Below, piece after piece: positions 17,657 to 26,274 of a stretch of DNA of 64,000 bases. The position numbers were made by a program, and so were the translations under genes. The notes beneath the pieces are model-generated. The model was not told where the DNA came from. It ran no database searches and saw only the letters and a program-made list of their open reading frames with translations. Each line of letters starts with the position of its first letter. Positions within the stretch are counted from its first letter, which is position 1. Origin of the DNA: Microbacterium sp. SORGH_AS_1204 (GTDB taxonomy: Bacteria; Actinomycetota; Actinomycetes; Actinomycetales; Microbacteriaceae); NCBI RefSeq assembly GCF_030818935.1, contig NZ_JAUTBD010000001.1, forward strand, positions 248,001 to 312,000, in the 5' to 3' direction.

Positions 17657-18651
17657 GCGCGCCCCTGCGCCTCGGCACGCGGCGCAGCGCCCTGGCCATG
17701 ACTCAGTCGCAGATGGTGGCCGACGCGGTCTCTGCGGCCTCCGGTCGCGCCGTCGAGCTCGTGCCGATCGTGTCGGAGGGCGACGTCAACCGCGCCTCGT
17801 TGTCGCAGCTCGGCGGGCGCGGTGTGTTCGCCAACGGTCTGCGCGAGGCTCTCGCCGCCGATCGGTGCGACTTCCTCGTGCACTCGCTGAAAGACCTGCC
17901 GACCCTGCAGCCCGAGGGACTCGTCATCGCCGCGACGCCGGCTCGCGAAGACGCACGCGATGTCGTCGTGACCCGCGACGGCACCCCGCTCGGGGCGCTC
18001 GCCCCCGGTTCGCGGGTCGGCACCGGCTCCCCCCGCCGCATCGCACAGGCTTTGCGGCACAACCCGCGCGTCGACATCCGTGACATCCGCGGCAACGTCG
18101 ACTCGCGCCTCGCGCGGGTGCGAGACGGAGAGCTGGATGCCGTGATCCTCGCCGCCGCGGGCATCTCTCGCCTCGGCGGCGACCTGGGCGGTCTGCACGC
18201 CGAGGAGCTGGGACTCGCGGAGTGGCCGACCGCTCCCGGCCAGGGCTCGCTCGCCGTGGAGACCCGCGCCGACATCGACCCCGAGATCCTGGCCGCCCTC
18301 GCGCAGCTCGACGACGAGGACACCCGCGTCGCCGTCACCGCGGAGCGCACGGTGTTGTCGGCGCTGGATGCCGGCTGCAGTGCGCCCGTGGGTACGCACG
18401 CCGCGATCGCCGACGGCGACCTGCGCCTGCGCGCCATCGTCTATGCGCTCGACGGCTCGCACCGGATCGGCATCGACCGGACGGTGCGTCTCGACACGGG
18501 GTATGCTCGGGAACCTGGCAGTGGCAATGATGCGGATGCTGCCGACGACGGGGAATCCATCACGCGTGCCGCGCGGATGGGCCGAGAAGCCGCGCGTCGG
18601 CTGCTCGAACGCGGGGCGGCCGACCTGGTACCACGAGAGTCGACCACATGA
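17653..18651 (+). CDS. hemC: Hydroxymethylbilane synthase (porphobilinogen deaminase)
   Basis: A 332-residue enzyme polymerising four porphobilinogens to hydroxymethylbilane. The N-terminus LRLGTRRSALAMTQ is the family signature; VHSLKDLPT, GTGSPRRIAQ and the cofactor-attachment Cys (LSALDAGCSAPVG) are all present. The GTG start at 17653 overlaps the hemQ stop; its own stop overlaps the hemD start (ATGA), indicating translational coupling. A short acidic insertion (GSGNDADAADDGES) lies in domain 3. Confidence 0.95.
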   Translation: MSAPLRLGTRRSALAMTQSQMVADAVSAASGRAVELVPIVSEGDVNRASLSQLGGRGVFANGLREALAADRCDFLVHSLKDLPTLQPEGLVIAATPAREDARDVVVTRDGTPLGALAPGSRVGTGSPRRIAQALRHNPRVDIRDIRGNVDSRLARVRDGELDAVILAAAGISRLGGDLGGLHAEELGLAEWPTAPGQGSLAVETRADIDPEILAALAQLDDEDTRVAVTAERTVLSALDAGCSAPVGTHAAIADGDLRLRAIVYALDGSHRIGIDRTVRLDTGYAREPGSGNDADAADDGESITRAARMGREAARRLLERGAADLVPRESTT

Positions 18652-19460
18652 ATGAAGGCCACCGGCACACGCCGAACCCGACGACGGGCAGCGTGCCCAA
18701 GCCCCTCTCCGGGCGGCGCGTGCTCGTGCCGCGCGGCGGTCCCTGGGGTGACGGCGTCGCGGCTCGCCTGCGTCAGCTCGGCGCCGTTCCGGTCATCGCA
18801 CCGTTGATCAACTTCGCGCCGACGAACGATCAGGCCACCCTCGACGAGGCGCTCGCCGATCTCGCCGCGGGCGCCTTCGACTGGCTCACGCTCACCAGCG
18901 CCACCACGGTCGACGTGCTCTACGCCTACAAGGCGGTCATCCCGGCGCAGACGCGCGTCGCCGTCGTCGGCGAGACCACGGCCGCGGCGATGCAGGCCGT
19001 CGGCTACCGCGTCGATCTCGTGCCCGAGCGCGACAACTCCGCGCAGGGCATGGCCGAGCAGATGATCGACCTCGAATCCTCGCCGCGCACGGTGCTCACC
19101 CTGCGCAGCGAGATCGCCAAGCCGGTGCTCACGCGTCTGCTCATCGAGGCGGGCCACGACGTGCGCAGCGTCGTGGCGTACCGCACCGTCGGCGTGCCGG
19201 TCAGCGAGAAGATCGCCGGCGACGTGCACTCGGGTCGCATCAACGCCATCCTCGTCACCAGTGGTTCGGTCGCGGAGCAGGTGGTCGAGCAGTTCCCCGA
19301 CATCCCGGCATCCACCGTCATCGCCGCCATCGGACCCCGCACCGCGAAGGATGCCAAGCGTGCCGGGCTCAGCGTCGACGTCGTCGCCGAACGGCAGACG
19401 GTCGACGCGCTCATCGAAGCGGTCGCCCGCTTCCCCGTTCCCACCGAATCGACCCCATGA
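18648..19460 (+). CDS. hemD: Uroporphyrinogen-III synthase
   Basis: A 270-residue protein of the divergent HemD family: two alpha/beta domains, beginning [22 protein letters not shown], with [38 protein letters not shown] and [16 protein letters not shown] as recognisable blocks. It closes and inverts ring D of hydroxymethylbilane. It overlaps hemC upstream and hemB downstream by 4 nt. The identification rests on those blocks and on the operon position. Confidence 0.92.
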   Translation: MNEGHRHTPNPTTGSVPKPLSGRRVLVPRGGPWGDGVAARLRQLGAVPVIAPLINFAPTNDQATLDEALADLAAGAFDWLTLTSATTVDVLYAYKAVIPAQTRVAVVGETTAAAMQAVGYRVDLVPERDNSAQGMAEQMIDLESSPRTVLTLRSEIAKPVLTRLLIEAGHDVRSVVAYRTVGVPVSEKIAGDVHSGRINAILVTSGSVAEQVVEQFPDIPASTVIAAIGPRTAKDAKRAGLSVDVVAERQTVDALIEAVARFPVPTESTP

Positions 19461-20440
19461 GCTTCCCCGAGCACCGCCCGCGGCGTCTGCGCCGCACCCC
19501 CGCCGTCCGCCGCCTCGCCCGCGAGACGCACCTCGTGCCGTCGCAGCTCGTGCTGCCGATGTTCGTGCGCGAGGGCATCACCGAGCCCAGCCCCATCGGC
19601 TCGATGCCCGGCATCGTGCAGCACTCGCTCGACTCGCTCCGCCGTGCCGTCGCCGAGGCGGCCGAGGAACGGATCGGCGGCGTCATGCTCTTCGGCGTGC
19701 CCGAGACGCGCGACGCGGTGGGGTCGGGAGCCGACGACCCGAACGGCATCCTGAACGTGGCGACCGAGGCCGTGGTGGCCGAGGTGGGCGATGCGCTCGT
19801 CGTGCAGACCGACCTGTGCCTCGACGAGTTCACCGACCACGGGCACTGCGGCGTGCTGCAGCCTGACGGGGCGGTCGACAACGACGCGACCCTCGAGCGC
19901 TACACGGCGATGGGTCTGGCCCAGGCCCGCGCGGGCTCCGCGATGCTCGGGCTGTCGGGAATGATGGACGGCCAGGTGGGCGCGGTGCGCGAGGCGCTGG
20001 ATGCCGAGGGCTTCACCGACACGCTGATCCTGGCGTACTCCGCCAAGTACGCCGGGGCCTTCTACGGGCCCTTCCGCGAGGCCGTCGACTCGCAGCTGAA
20101 GGGCGACCGGCGCTCGTACCAGCTCGACCCCGGCAACGGCCGCGAGGGCGTGCGCGAGGCGCTGCTCGATGTCGACGAGGGCGCCGACGTCGTCATGGTC
20201 AAGCCCGCGCTGCCCTACCTCGACGTGCTCGCCGACGTTCGCGCGTCCGTGGACGTGCCGGTCTGGGCGTATCAGGTGTCGGGGGAGTACGCGATGGTCG
20301 AGGCCGCTGCGGCGCACGGCTGGATCGACCGCCGCGGCGCGATCCTCGAGAGCCTGCTCGGCATCCGTCGCGCCGGCGCCGACGCGATCCTGACGTACTG
20401 GGCGGTCGAGGCCGCCCGCTGGCTGCGCGCCGAGCTGTAG
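19457..20440 (+). CDS. hemB: Delta-aminolevulinic acid dehydratase (porphobilinogen synthase)
   Basis: A 327-residue cytosolic enzyme condensing two 5-aminolevulinates to porphobilinogen. Visible signatures are the first Schiff-base Lys in [13 protein letters not shown], the second in [11 protein letters not shown], and the metal-site region [18 protein letters not shown]. The length matches the family. It is the last gene of the tightly overlapping part of the haem operon; hemL follows after 177 bp that contain an inverted repeat. Confidence 0.95.
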   Translation: MSFPEHRPRRLRRTPAVRRLARETHLVPSQLVLPMFVREGITEPSPIGSMPGIVQHSLDSLRRAVAEAAEERIGGVMLFGVPETRDAVGSGADDPNGILNVATEAVVAEVGDALVVQTDLCLDEFTDHGHCGVLQPDGAVDNDATLERYTAMGLAQARAGSAMLGLSGMMDGQVGAVREALDAEGFTDTLILAYSAKYAGAFYGPFREAVDSQLKGDRRSYQLDPGNGREGVREALLDVDEGADVVMVKPALPYLDVLADVRASVDVPVWAYQVSGEYAMVEAAAAHGWIDRRGAILESLLGIRRAGADAILTYWAVEAARWLRAEL

Positions 20441-20531
20441 CCGCTTGCGGCGTGAGCCCCGGGCCCCCCCGGCCTCGGGTCCCGCCCTCGCCCCCCGGCC
20501 TCCGGTCCCGCCCTCGGCCCGGCCTCCGCCG

Positions 20532-20590
20532 GTGAGGGGTCAATCTTTGTCGCCGAGACGGGCCGTAAGCGACAGTTCTTGACCCCTCAC
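20532..20590. repeat. Intergenic two-arm palindrome between hemB and hemL
   Basis: Outer arms GTGAGGGGTCAA (20532-20543) and TTGACCCCTCAC (20579-20590) are a perfect 12-bp inverted repeat; inner arms TGTCGC (20548-20553) and GCGACA (20569-20574) add 6 bp. It has no T-run, so it may be a dispersed structured element rather than a simple terminator. It ends 27 bp before the hemL start. Confidence 0.7.
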
Positions 20591-20617
20591 GCGGGGGCAC
20601 CCGGAAGAATGGATGCC

Positions 20618-21958
20618 ATGACCGATCTCAACGACCAGTGGTTCGCCCGCGCCAAAGACGTCATCCCGGGCGGCGTGAACTCGCCCGTGCGGGCGTACGG
20701 CTCGGTCGGCGGAACGCCGCGATTCGTGCAGTCGGCGTCGGGGCCTCGGATCACGGATGCCGCGGGCCGTGAGTACGTCGACCTCGTCGCCTCGTGGGGT
20801 CCGGCGCTCCTCGGCCACGCGCACCCCGAGGTGGTCGGGGCGGTGCAGGCCGCGGCATCCCGGGGTCTGTCGTTCGGTGCACCCACGGGGGCCGAGGTGG
20901 AGCTCGCCGACCTCATCGCCCAGCGCGTGCAGGTCGACGACCTCAAGCCCATCGAGAAGGTGCGTCTGGTGTCGACCGGCACCGAGGCGACGATGACGGC
21001 CATCCGCCTCGCGCGCGGCGTGACGGGCCGTGACCTGCTCATCAAATTCGCCGGGCACTACCACGGGCACTCCGACGGGCTGCTGGCCGCCGCCGGTTCC
21101 GGTGTCGCCACCCTCGCCCTTCCCGGTTCGGCCGGCGTTCCCGCGCCGATCGCCGCGCAGACGCTCGTGCTGCCCTACAACGACCTCGACGCGGTGCGCG
21201 AGGCCTTCGAGGTGCACGGGCAGAACATCGCCGCGATCATCGTCGAGGCGGCATCCGCGAACATGGGCGTCGTGCCGCCGCTGCCCGGCTTCAACGCCGC
21301 GCTCGCCGACATCGCGCACGGCAACGGCGCGCTGCTGATCATGGACGAGGTGCTCACCGGGTTCCGCGTGCACCCCGCCGGCTTCTGGGGCCTTCAGGCG
21401 TCGCAGGGCGAGCGGTACCTGCCCGACATCCTCACGTACGGCAAGGTCGTCGGCGGAGGGATGCCGCTGGCCGCCCTCGCCGGCCGCGCCGAGGTCATGG
21501 ACCACCTCGCCCCGCTCGGCCCGGTCTACCAGGCGGGCACGCTGTCGGGGAACCCGCTGTCGGTCGCCGCGGGTCTCGCGACGCTGAGGCTCGCAACTCC
21601 CGAGGTGTACGCGTCCGTCGATGCCGCCGCCGCCCGGGTCGCCGACGCGCTCGGTGCCGCGCTGACGGCCGAGGGGGTCGTGCACGCCGTGCCGCGCGCC
21701 GGGTCGCTGTTCGGGGTGGCGTTCCTGCCCGAGGTGCCGCGCGACTACGCCACGGCGCTCACGCAGCAGTCGTACCGGTACGCCGCGTTCTTCCACTCGA
21801 TGCTGGATGCCGGCGTCTCACTGCCCCCGAGCGTGTTCGAGGCGTGGTTCCTCACCGCCGCGCACGACGAGGTGGCGCTCGCGCAGGTGCTCGACGCGCT
21901 GCCGGCGGCGGCCAAGGCCGCGGCGGAGGCACTCGACCCGACGCTGCTCGCGCAGTGA
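20618..21958 (+). CDS. hemL: Glutamate-1-semialdehyde 2,1-aminomutase
   Basis: A 446-residue PLP enzyme making 5-aminolevulinate from glutamate-1-semialdehyde. Signatures: the N-terminal block [50 protein letters not shown], the Asp motif [12 protein letters not shown], and the PLP Lys in [15 protein letters not shown] 20618 is preceded at 9 nt by an in-frame ATG (20609), but the GGAAG box is spaced correctly only for 20618. The stop overlaps the cofD start (GTGA), which links tetrapyrrole and F420 genes in one transcript. Confidence 0.94.
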   Translation: MTDLNDQWFARAKDVIPGGVNSPVRAYGSVGGTPRFVQSASGPRITDAAGREYVDLVASWGPALLGHAHPEVVGAVQAAASRGLSFGAPTGAEVELADLIAQRVQVDDLKPIEKVRLVSTGTEATMTAIRLARGVTGRDLLIKFAGHYHGHSDGLLAAAGSGVATLALPGSAGVPAPIAAQTLVLPYNDLDAVREAFEVHGQNIAAIIVEAASANMGVVPPLPGFNAALADIAHGNGALLIMDEVLTGFRVHPAGFWGLQASQGERYLPDILTYGKVVGGGMPLAALAGRAEVMDHLAPLGPVYQAGTLSGNPLSVAAGLATLRLATPEVYASVDAAAARVADALGAALTAEGVVHAVPRAGSLFGVAFLPEVPRDYATALTQQSYRYAAFFHSMLDAGVSLPPSVFEAWFLTAAHDEVALAQVLDALPAAAKAAAEALDPTLLAQ

Positions 21959-22935
21959 CGGTCTCGCTGCCCGGGGTGGCCGCCCCTCGTGTGGTCGTGC
22001 TCGCCGGTGGAGTCGGGGGGTCGAAGTTCATCCTCGGCGTCCGCGCTGCGCTCCGTCGCCTCGACGCGCCCGAGGCCACCGTCGTCGTCAACACCGGCGA
22101 CGACCTGTGGCTGTCGGGCGTGCGACTGCAGCCCGACGTCGACTCGATCACGTACGCCCTCGCCGGCGTGAACGACACCGAGCGCGGCTGGGGCCGCGCG
22201 GGCGACACCGAGCGCGTCAACGAGGAGCTGCAGGCCTGGGGGTCGGGCTGGCCGTGGTTCACGCTCGGCGACCTCGACCTCGGCACGCACCTCGCCCGCA
22301 CCGGCTGGCTTCGTGAGGGGCTCACCCCGACCCAGGTGCTCGCGCGCATGGCCGAGCGGTGGCCGCTCGGCATCCGGATGCTCCCCATGACCGACAGCGA
22401 GGTCGACACGCACGTGCTGCTCGACGACGGGGGGCGCCTGCACTTCCAGGAGTGGTGGACGCGTCACCGTGCGCAGCTGGCTCCGTGTGCGTTCGAGAAC
22501 CCCGGGATTGCGGATGCCCTGCCCGCACCGGGCGTGACGGATGCCATCGCGCAGGCCGACGTGGTGCTGCTGGCGCCGTCGAACCCCGTCGTCTCGATCG
22601 GCCCGATCCTCGCGGTCCCGGGTATGCGCGAGGCTCTTCACGCGACATCGGCCCGGGTGGTGGGGGTGTCGCCGATCATCGGCGGGCGTGTCGTGCGCGG
22701 CATGGCCGATGTGTGCCTGACGGCGATCGGGGTCGAGACCTCTGCCGCCGCGGTCGCGCGGCACTACGGCGCGCGCTCCGCCGACGGGGTGCTCGACGCG
22801 TGGCTGCTGGCGGAAGAGGATGCCGCAGCGGCGGAGGAGGTCGAGGCGAGCGGGGTGCGCGCGGTCGTGGCGCCGCTGTGGATGCGCGACGAGCAGACGT
22901 CGGCGGCGATCGCGGAGGCGGCGCTGCGGGCCTGA
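21955..22935 (+). CDS. cofD: 2-phospho-L-lactate transferase (F420 biosynthesis)
   Basis: A 326-residue CofD/FbiA protein that transfers the phosphoenolpyruvyl- or lactyl-phosphate-derived moiety to FO, giving F420-0 or its dehydro form. It begins [17 protein letters not shown], the family glycine-rich block, then [33 protein letters not shown] and [20 protein letters not shown] 21955 overlaps the hemL stop. cofC lies just downstream on the other strand. The gamma-glutamyl ligase (CofE/FbiB) is not in the window. Confidence 0.93.
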   Translation: MTVSLPGVAAPRVVVLAGGVGGSKFILGVRAALRRLDAPEATVVVNTGDDLWLSGVRLQPDVDSITYALAGVNDTERGWGRAGDTERVNEELQAWGSGWPWFTLGDLDLGTHLARTGWLREGLTPTQVLARMAERWPLGIRMLPMTDSEVDTHVLLDDGGRLHFQEWWTRHRAQLAPCAFENPGIADALPAPGVTDAIAQADVVLLAPSNPVVSIGPILAVPGMREALHATSARVVGVSPIIGGRVVRGMADVCLTAIGVETSAAAVARHYGARSADGVLDAWLLAEEDAAAAEEVEASGVRAVVAPLWMRDEQTSAAIAEAALRA

Positions 22936-22974
22936 GCGGCTGGCCGCGTAGCTGGTTGGCGCGGCGCGGTGCGG

Positions 22975-23041
22975 TGCATCGGATTCGGAAGCAGGCAACG
23001 GAATTCGGATGCCGAGAAGATTTTCATCCGGATGCGGTGCA
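22975..23041. repeat. Imperfect intergenic palindrome between cofD and cofC
   Basis: The arm at 22975-22990 pairs with 23026-23041 at 13 of 16 positions and encloses an AT-richer loop of 35 nt. It lies between convergent genes, so it may also end both transcripts. Confidence 0.45.
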
Positions 23042-23079
23042 CGTCTCCGGATCAGCGACCGGTATCACCCCGCGGTGGC

Positions 23080-23715
23080 TCAGGCCGCGGCGGCGGCCAG
23101 CACCGCCGAGGTGCGCGGGCCGACGCCGAGGGCCACGGCCTCGGACAGTTGGGCGGCGGTGTCGACGTCACGACGCAGGGTCGACTCGCGATCGACGGCG
23201 AGGTCGGTGCAGCCGAGCAGGCGGTGACGGGCGGCGGAGTCGTCACCGAATGCCGACACCCACACCGCCCCGGCGCGGGCGGTGACGAGGGTGGAGCCGG
23301 TGGCTTCGGCATCCGGAACCAGACCCCGCTCGACGGATGCCGCGAGCTCCAGCGCACGATCGAGGTCGGCGGGGCGCAGGGCGGGGAGATCGCCGAGGAG
23401 GGCGGCGCGTGGCGTGCCCTGTCCGGCGGCGGCGGCGCCGAGGGCGATGGCGGCGTCGAGGCCGCGCGTGTCGCCCTCGGGCACGACCTCGACCGTGCGC
23501 GCGCGGCGGAGTTCGGTGCGCACGCCCGCGTCGTCGGTGACGACGATCACCCGAGCGACGCGGGTCGCCGCGGCGGCGGCGGTGATGGTGTCGATGGCGA
23601 TCGCGCGGGCCAGAGCTTCACGGTCGGTGCCGACGTCGGTCAGGCGCGATTTGCCCACGGCGGCGGGTTTGACCGGGACGATGATCGTCCAGCCGGAGGC
23701 GTCAGGCGTGTTCAC
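23080..23715 (-). CDS. cofC: 2-phospho-L-lactate (or PEP) guanylyltransferase
   Basis: A 211-residue CofC/FbiD nucleotidyltransferase that activates 2-phospholactate or phosphoenolpyruvate with GTP for CofD. The N-terminal block WTIIVPVKPAAVGKSRL is the nucleotide-binding signature; VARVIVVTDDAGVR, LGDLPALRPADLD and FGDDSAARH are the expected later blocks. The start is GTG 23715; the longer upstream frame runs into repeat DNA. It is convergent with cofD and lies on the same strand as fgd, 709 bp downstream of it. Confidence 0.92.
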   Translation of the reverse strand: MNTPDASGWTIIVPVKPAAVGKSRLTDVGTDREALARAIAIDTITAAAAATRVARVIVVTDDAGVRTELRRARTVEVVPEGDTRGLDAAIALGAAAAGQGTPRAALLGDLPALRPADLDRALELAASVERGLVPDAEATGSTLVTARAGAVWVSAFGDDSAARHRLLGCTDLAVDRESTLRRDVDTAAQLSEAVALGVGPRTSAVLAAAAA

Positions 23716-23871
23716 GTTTCCATTGTCTGTCGGGGCTGCGACATTCGCGGATGGGGGTAGCGGGCGCGCCCGGGATCGTGCATTCGGGTCGGTGGACTTC
23801 GGCCCAGGGGGCGTGCGCATCGGCGGAGTGGGCCGGGGCGCACCGGGGTGTCGGCGGCGCCCGGCCGGGGC

Positions 23872-24320
23872 GTGCATAACAGCGGAGTTTGAGCGGGAAA
23901 CGCCGTGGGGTCGGGGTCGGTTGCGGCGTGTCGGGCAGGATTTCTGCCGTTGTGCTCGCCGCGGTGTGCGCGGGTGGGTGGGGCGGTCGGTGGTCGCGCC
24001 GGGTGGCTGGCGGTGCGCGGCCGGCGACGGCGCGCGGCAGGGTGTGCACAACGGCGGAGTTCAGGCGCGGCACGCCGAGCGGACGGGGTCGGTGGCGGCG
24101 TGTCGGGCAGGATTTCTGCTGTTGTGCTCGCAGCGGTGTGCGCGGGTGGGTGGGGCGGTCGGTGGTCGCGCCGGGCGGCTGGCGGTGCGCGGCCGGCGAC
24201 GGCGCGCGGCAGGGTGTGCACAACGGCGGAGTTCAGGCGCGGCGCGCCGAGCGGATGGGGTCGGTGGCGGCGTGTCGGGCAGGATTCCTGCCGTTGTGCT
24301 CGTCGCGGTGTGCGCGGGCG
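23872..24320. repeat. 172-bp tandem repeat, about 2.6 copies
   Basis: Units begin at 23872, 24044 and 24216, exactly 172 bp apart; the third ends after about 100 bp. Copies 2 and 3 differ at only a few positions; copy 1 is more diverged (GTGCATAACAGC against GTGCACAACGGC). Each unit carries an internal inverted repeat, best in copy 3 (GCACAACGGC at 24217-24226 with GCCGTTGTGC at 24290-24299). Short direct repeats around GCGGGCGACCCC follow to 24400. All frames through it are repetitive Arg/Ala/Pro translations and not proteins. The whole gap 23716-24424 has no gene. Confidence 0.85.
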
Positions 24321-24424
24321 ACCCCTCAGCGACCCTCAGTGGGCGACCCCTCTGCGGGTGCGCGCGGGCGACCCCCTCAGCGGGTGTGCGCGGGCGGCCC
24401 CGGCCGCCGGCGCGCGCAGTCCCC

Positions 24425-25435
24425 TCAGGCGAAGCGCTTGCGCAGGCGGGGGAGGATCTCGTCGCCGTACATGCGCAGGAACTCCTCCTGGTCATGACCG
24501 GGGTCGTGGAACACGAGGTGGCGGAAGCCGAGGTCGACGTAGCGCGCGATGCGCTCGACGTGCTCGTCGGGGTCGGTCGAGACGATGAAGCGGGATGCCG
24601 CGCGCTCGATCGGCAGCTCGTTCGCAAGACGCTGCATCTCGATGGGGTCGTGCACGCTCATCTTCTCTTCGGCGGTGAGGGCGAGCGGCGCCCAGAAGCG
24701 CGTCTTCTCCAGCGCGGTGTCGTGGTCGGGGTGGTACGACACCTTCACCTCCATGAGGGTGTCGACGTCGTGGCGGGTGCGACCCGCCTTCGACAGGCCG
24801 TCGTCGAGCGCGGGAAGGAGCTTGTCGGTGTAGAGTTTGGGGTCCTTGCCGCTGGTGGTGATGTAGCCCTCGGCGATGCGACCGGCCAGGCGCGTGGCGG
24901 CGGGACCGGACGCGCCGATGTAGATCGGCACCTTCTGCTCGGGGCGGTCGTAGATGGTGGCATCCTTCACCGAGTAGTAGGTGCCCTCGTACGTCACCCG
25001 CTCGTCGGCCCACAGCTCGTTGATGATCGTGATGGCCTCTTTGAGACGCTGGAAGCGCTCGGGCGGCTCGGGCCACTCGAGGCCCAGGGTGACCTCGTTC
25101 AGCGCTTCGCCGGTGCCGACGCCGAGCACGACGCGGCCGGGGTACATCACGCCGAGGGTCGCGAACACCTGGGCGATGACGCCGGGGTGATAGCGGAACG
25201 TCGGGGTGAGCACGCTCGTGCCGATGATGACGCGGCTGGTGCGAGCGCCGAGGGCGCCGAGCCACGGCAGAGCGTTGGGGGCGTGGCCGCCGTCGTGCAT
25301 CCACGGCTGCAGGTGGTCTGAGAGGAAGACGGAGTCGAAGCCCACCTCCTCGGCCAGCACACCGAAGTCGAGCAGCTCATTGGGGCCGAACTGCTCGCTC
25401 GAGGCCTTGTAACCGAATCTCAGCGGAATGCTCAT
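24425..25435 (-). CDS. fgd: F420-dependent glucose-6-phosphate dehydrogenase
   Basis: A 336-residue bacterial-luciferase-fold oxidoreductase. It closely follows the mycobacterial FGD1 pattern: LRFGYKASSEQFGPNEL, LSDHLQPWMHDGGHAPNAL, GTSVLTPTFRYHPGVIAQ, LGVGTGEALNEV, TRFWAPLALTAEEK, HDPIEM and HLVFHDPGHDQ. FGD1 oxidises glucose-6-phosphate and reduces F420, so this gene would supply F420H2. ATG 25435 lies only 8 bp after the amidase gene, and it is the last gene of the importer/amidase operon (32852-24425). That placement suggests F420H2 is needed when this operon is on. Confidence 0.9.
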   Translation of the reverse strand: MSIPLRFGYKASSEQFGPNELLDFGVLAEEVGFDSVFLSDHLQPWMHDGGHAPNALPWLGALGARTSRVIIGTSVLTPTFRYHPGVIAQVFATLGVMYPGRVVLGVGTGEALNEVTLGLEWPEPPERFQRLKEAITIINELWADERVTYEGTYYSVKDATIYDRPEQKVPIYIGASGPAATRLAGRIAEGYITTSGKDPKLYTDKLLPALDDGLSKAGRTRHDVDTLMEVKVSYHPDHDTALEKTRFWAPLALTAEEKMSVHDPIEMQRLANELPIERAASRFIVSTDPDEHVERIARYVDLGFRHLVFHDPGHDQEEFLRMYGDEILPRLRKRFA

Positions 25436-25443
25436 CGCTGTCC

Positions 25444-26274
25444 TCACTTGGCGACGGCGAGGCCGCCGTATAGGTCGTGGCGGCGATCCCGCAGGAACGG
25501 ACGGGTCGCTCGTATGGACGCTACGTGGGCGGCATCCATGTCGGCAACCGCCACGCCGTCGCCCTCGTCGACGACCGCGAGGATCTCGCCGCTCGGTCCG
25601 TAGACCGCGCTCGTGCCGAAATACTCCTTCACGCCCTCGACGCCCGAGCGGTTCGCGCACACGACGTACATGCCGTTCGCGACCGCCTGGGCACGCAGCT
25701 CGAGCTGGAACACCTCTTTCATCGGCGCGCTCGCGCACGCCACGGGGAGGGACAGCACGACGCCCCCGTCGAGGGCGACCAGACGGCCGAGCTCGGGGAA
25801 GTGGCGTTCGTAGCAGATGATCGTGCCGACCGCTCCGACCGTCGTCTCGACCGCGGACGGCGGCTCCTGACCCGGGCGGAAGTAGAACTTCTCGGGAAAG
25901 CCGTTCGAGAACGGCAGGTGCGACTTGCGATAGACCTGCGCGAGCTCGCCGTCGACGTACGTGCACGCGGTGTTGGCGTAGACGCCGGGCACCTCGCGGC
26001 TCTCGAAGATCGACGACACGATGCTCACTCCGTGGCGGCGCGAGGCTTCGCGCACCATGGTGTTCGACGGGCCGTCGAGCGGCTCGGCGTGCACGAAGAA
26101 GTCGGGGTCGGGCTCGGGCTGCACGAACGGCGCCGCGAACAGCTCCGGCAGCACGATCAGGCCTGCACCGTCGGCGACGGCCTCGCCGATCAGGCGATCG
26201 GTGGCCTCGAGCACGGCGTCGCGATCGCGACCGGTGGCCAGCTGCAGCGCGGCGACCCGCGCGACGGCGCTCAC
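25444..26274 (-). CDS. Nitrilase-superfamily amidase 1 (N-carbamoyl amidohydrolase-like)
   Basis: A 276-residue carbon-nitrogen hydrolase with the Glu-Lys-Cys triad in LIVLPELFAAPF, VYRKSHLPFSNGF and TIICYERHFPELGR. The block layout is closest to N-carbamoylputrescine amidase and beta-ureidopropionase proteins, which release CO2 and ammonia from N-carbamoyl amines or amino acids. GTG 26274 overlaps the aminotransferase stop. With the dihydropyrimidinase of the adjacent operon it could do the third step of reductive pyrimidine breakdown; that assignment is inferred from context. Confidence 0.88.
   Translation of the reverse strand: MSAVARVAALQLATGRDRDAVLEATDRLIGEAVADGAGLIVLPELFAAPFVQPEPDPDFFVHAEPLDGPSNTMVREASRRHGVSIVSSIFESREVPGVYANTACTYVDGELAQVYRKSHLPFSNGFPEKFYFRPGQEPPSAVETTVGAVGTIICYERHFPELGRLVALDGGVVLSLPVACASAPMKEVFQLELRAQAVANGMYVVCANRSGVEGVKEYFGTSAVYGPSGEILAVVDEGDGVAVADMDAAHVASIRATRPFLRDRRHDLYGGLAVAK

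Noticed and set aside
23872-24320. CRISPR array
   Set aside because: The whole 172-bp unit is repeated; there are no unique spacers between short repeats and no cas genes.
24061-24627. Protein frames across the repeats (for example 188 codons on the minus strand)
   Set aside because: They read through the tandem repeats, giving duplicated Arg/Pro/Ala text, and overlap the fgd C-terminus.
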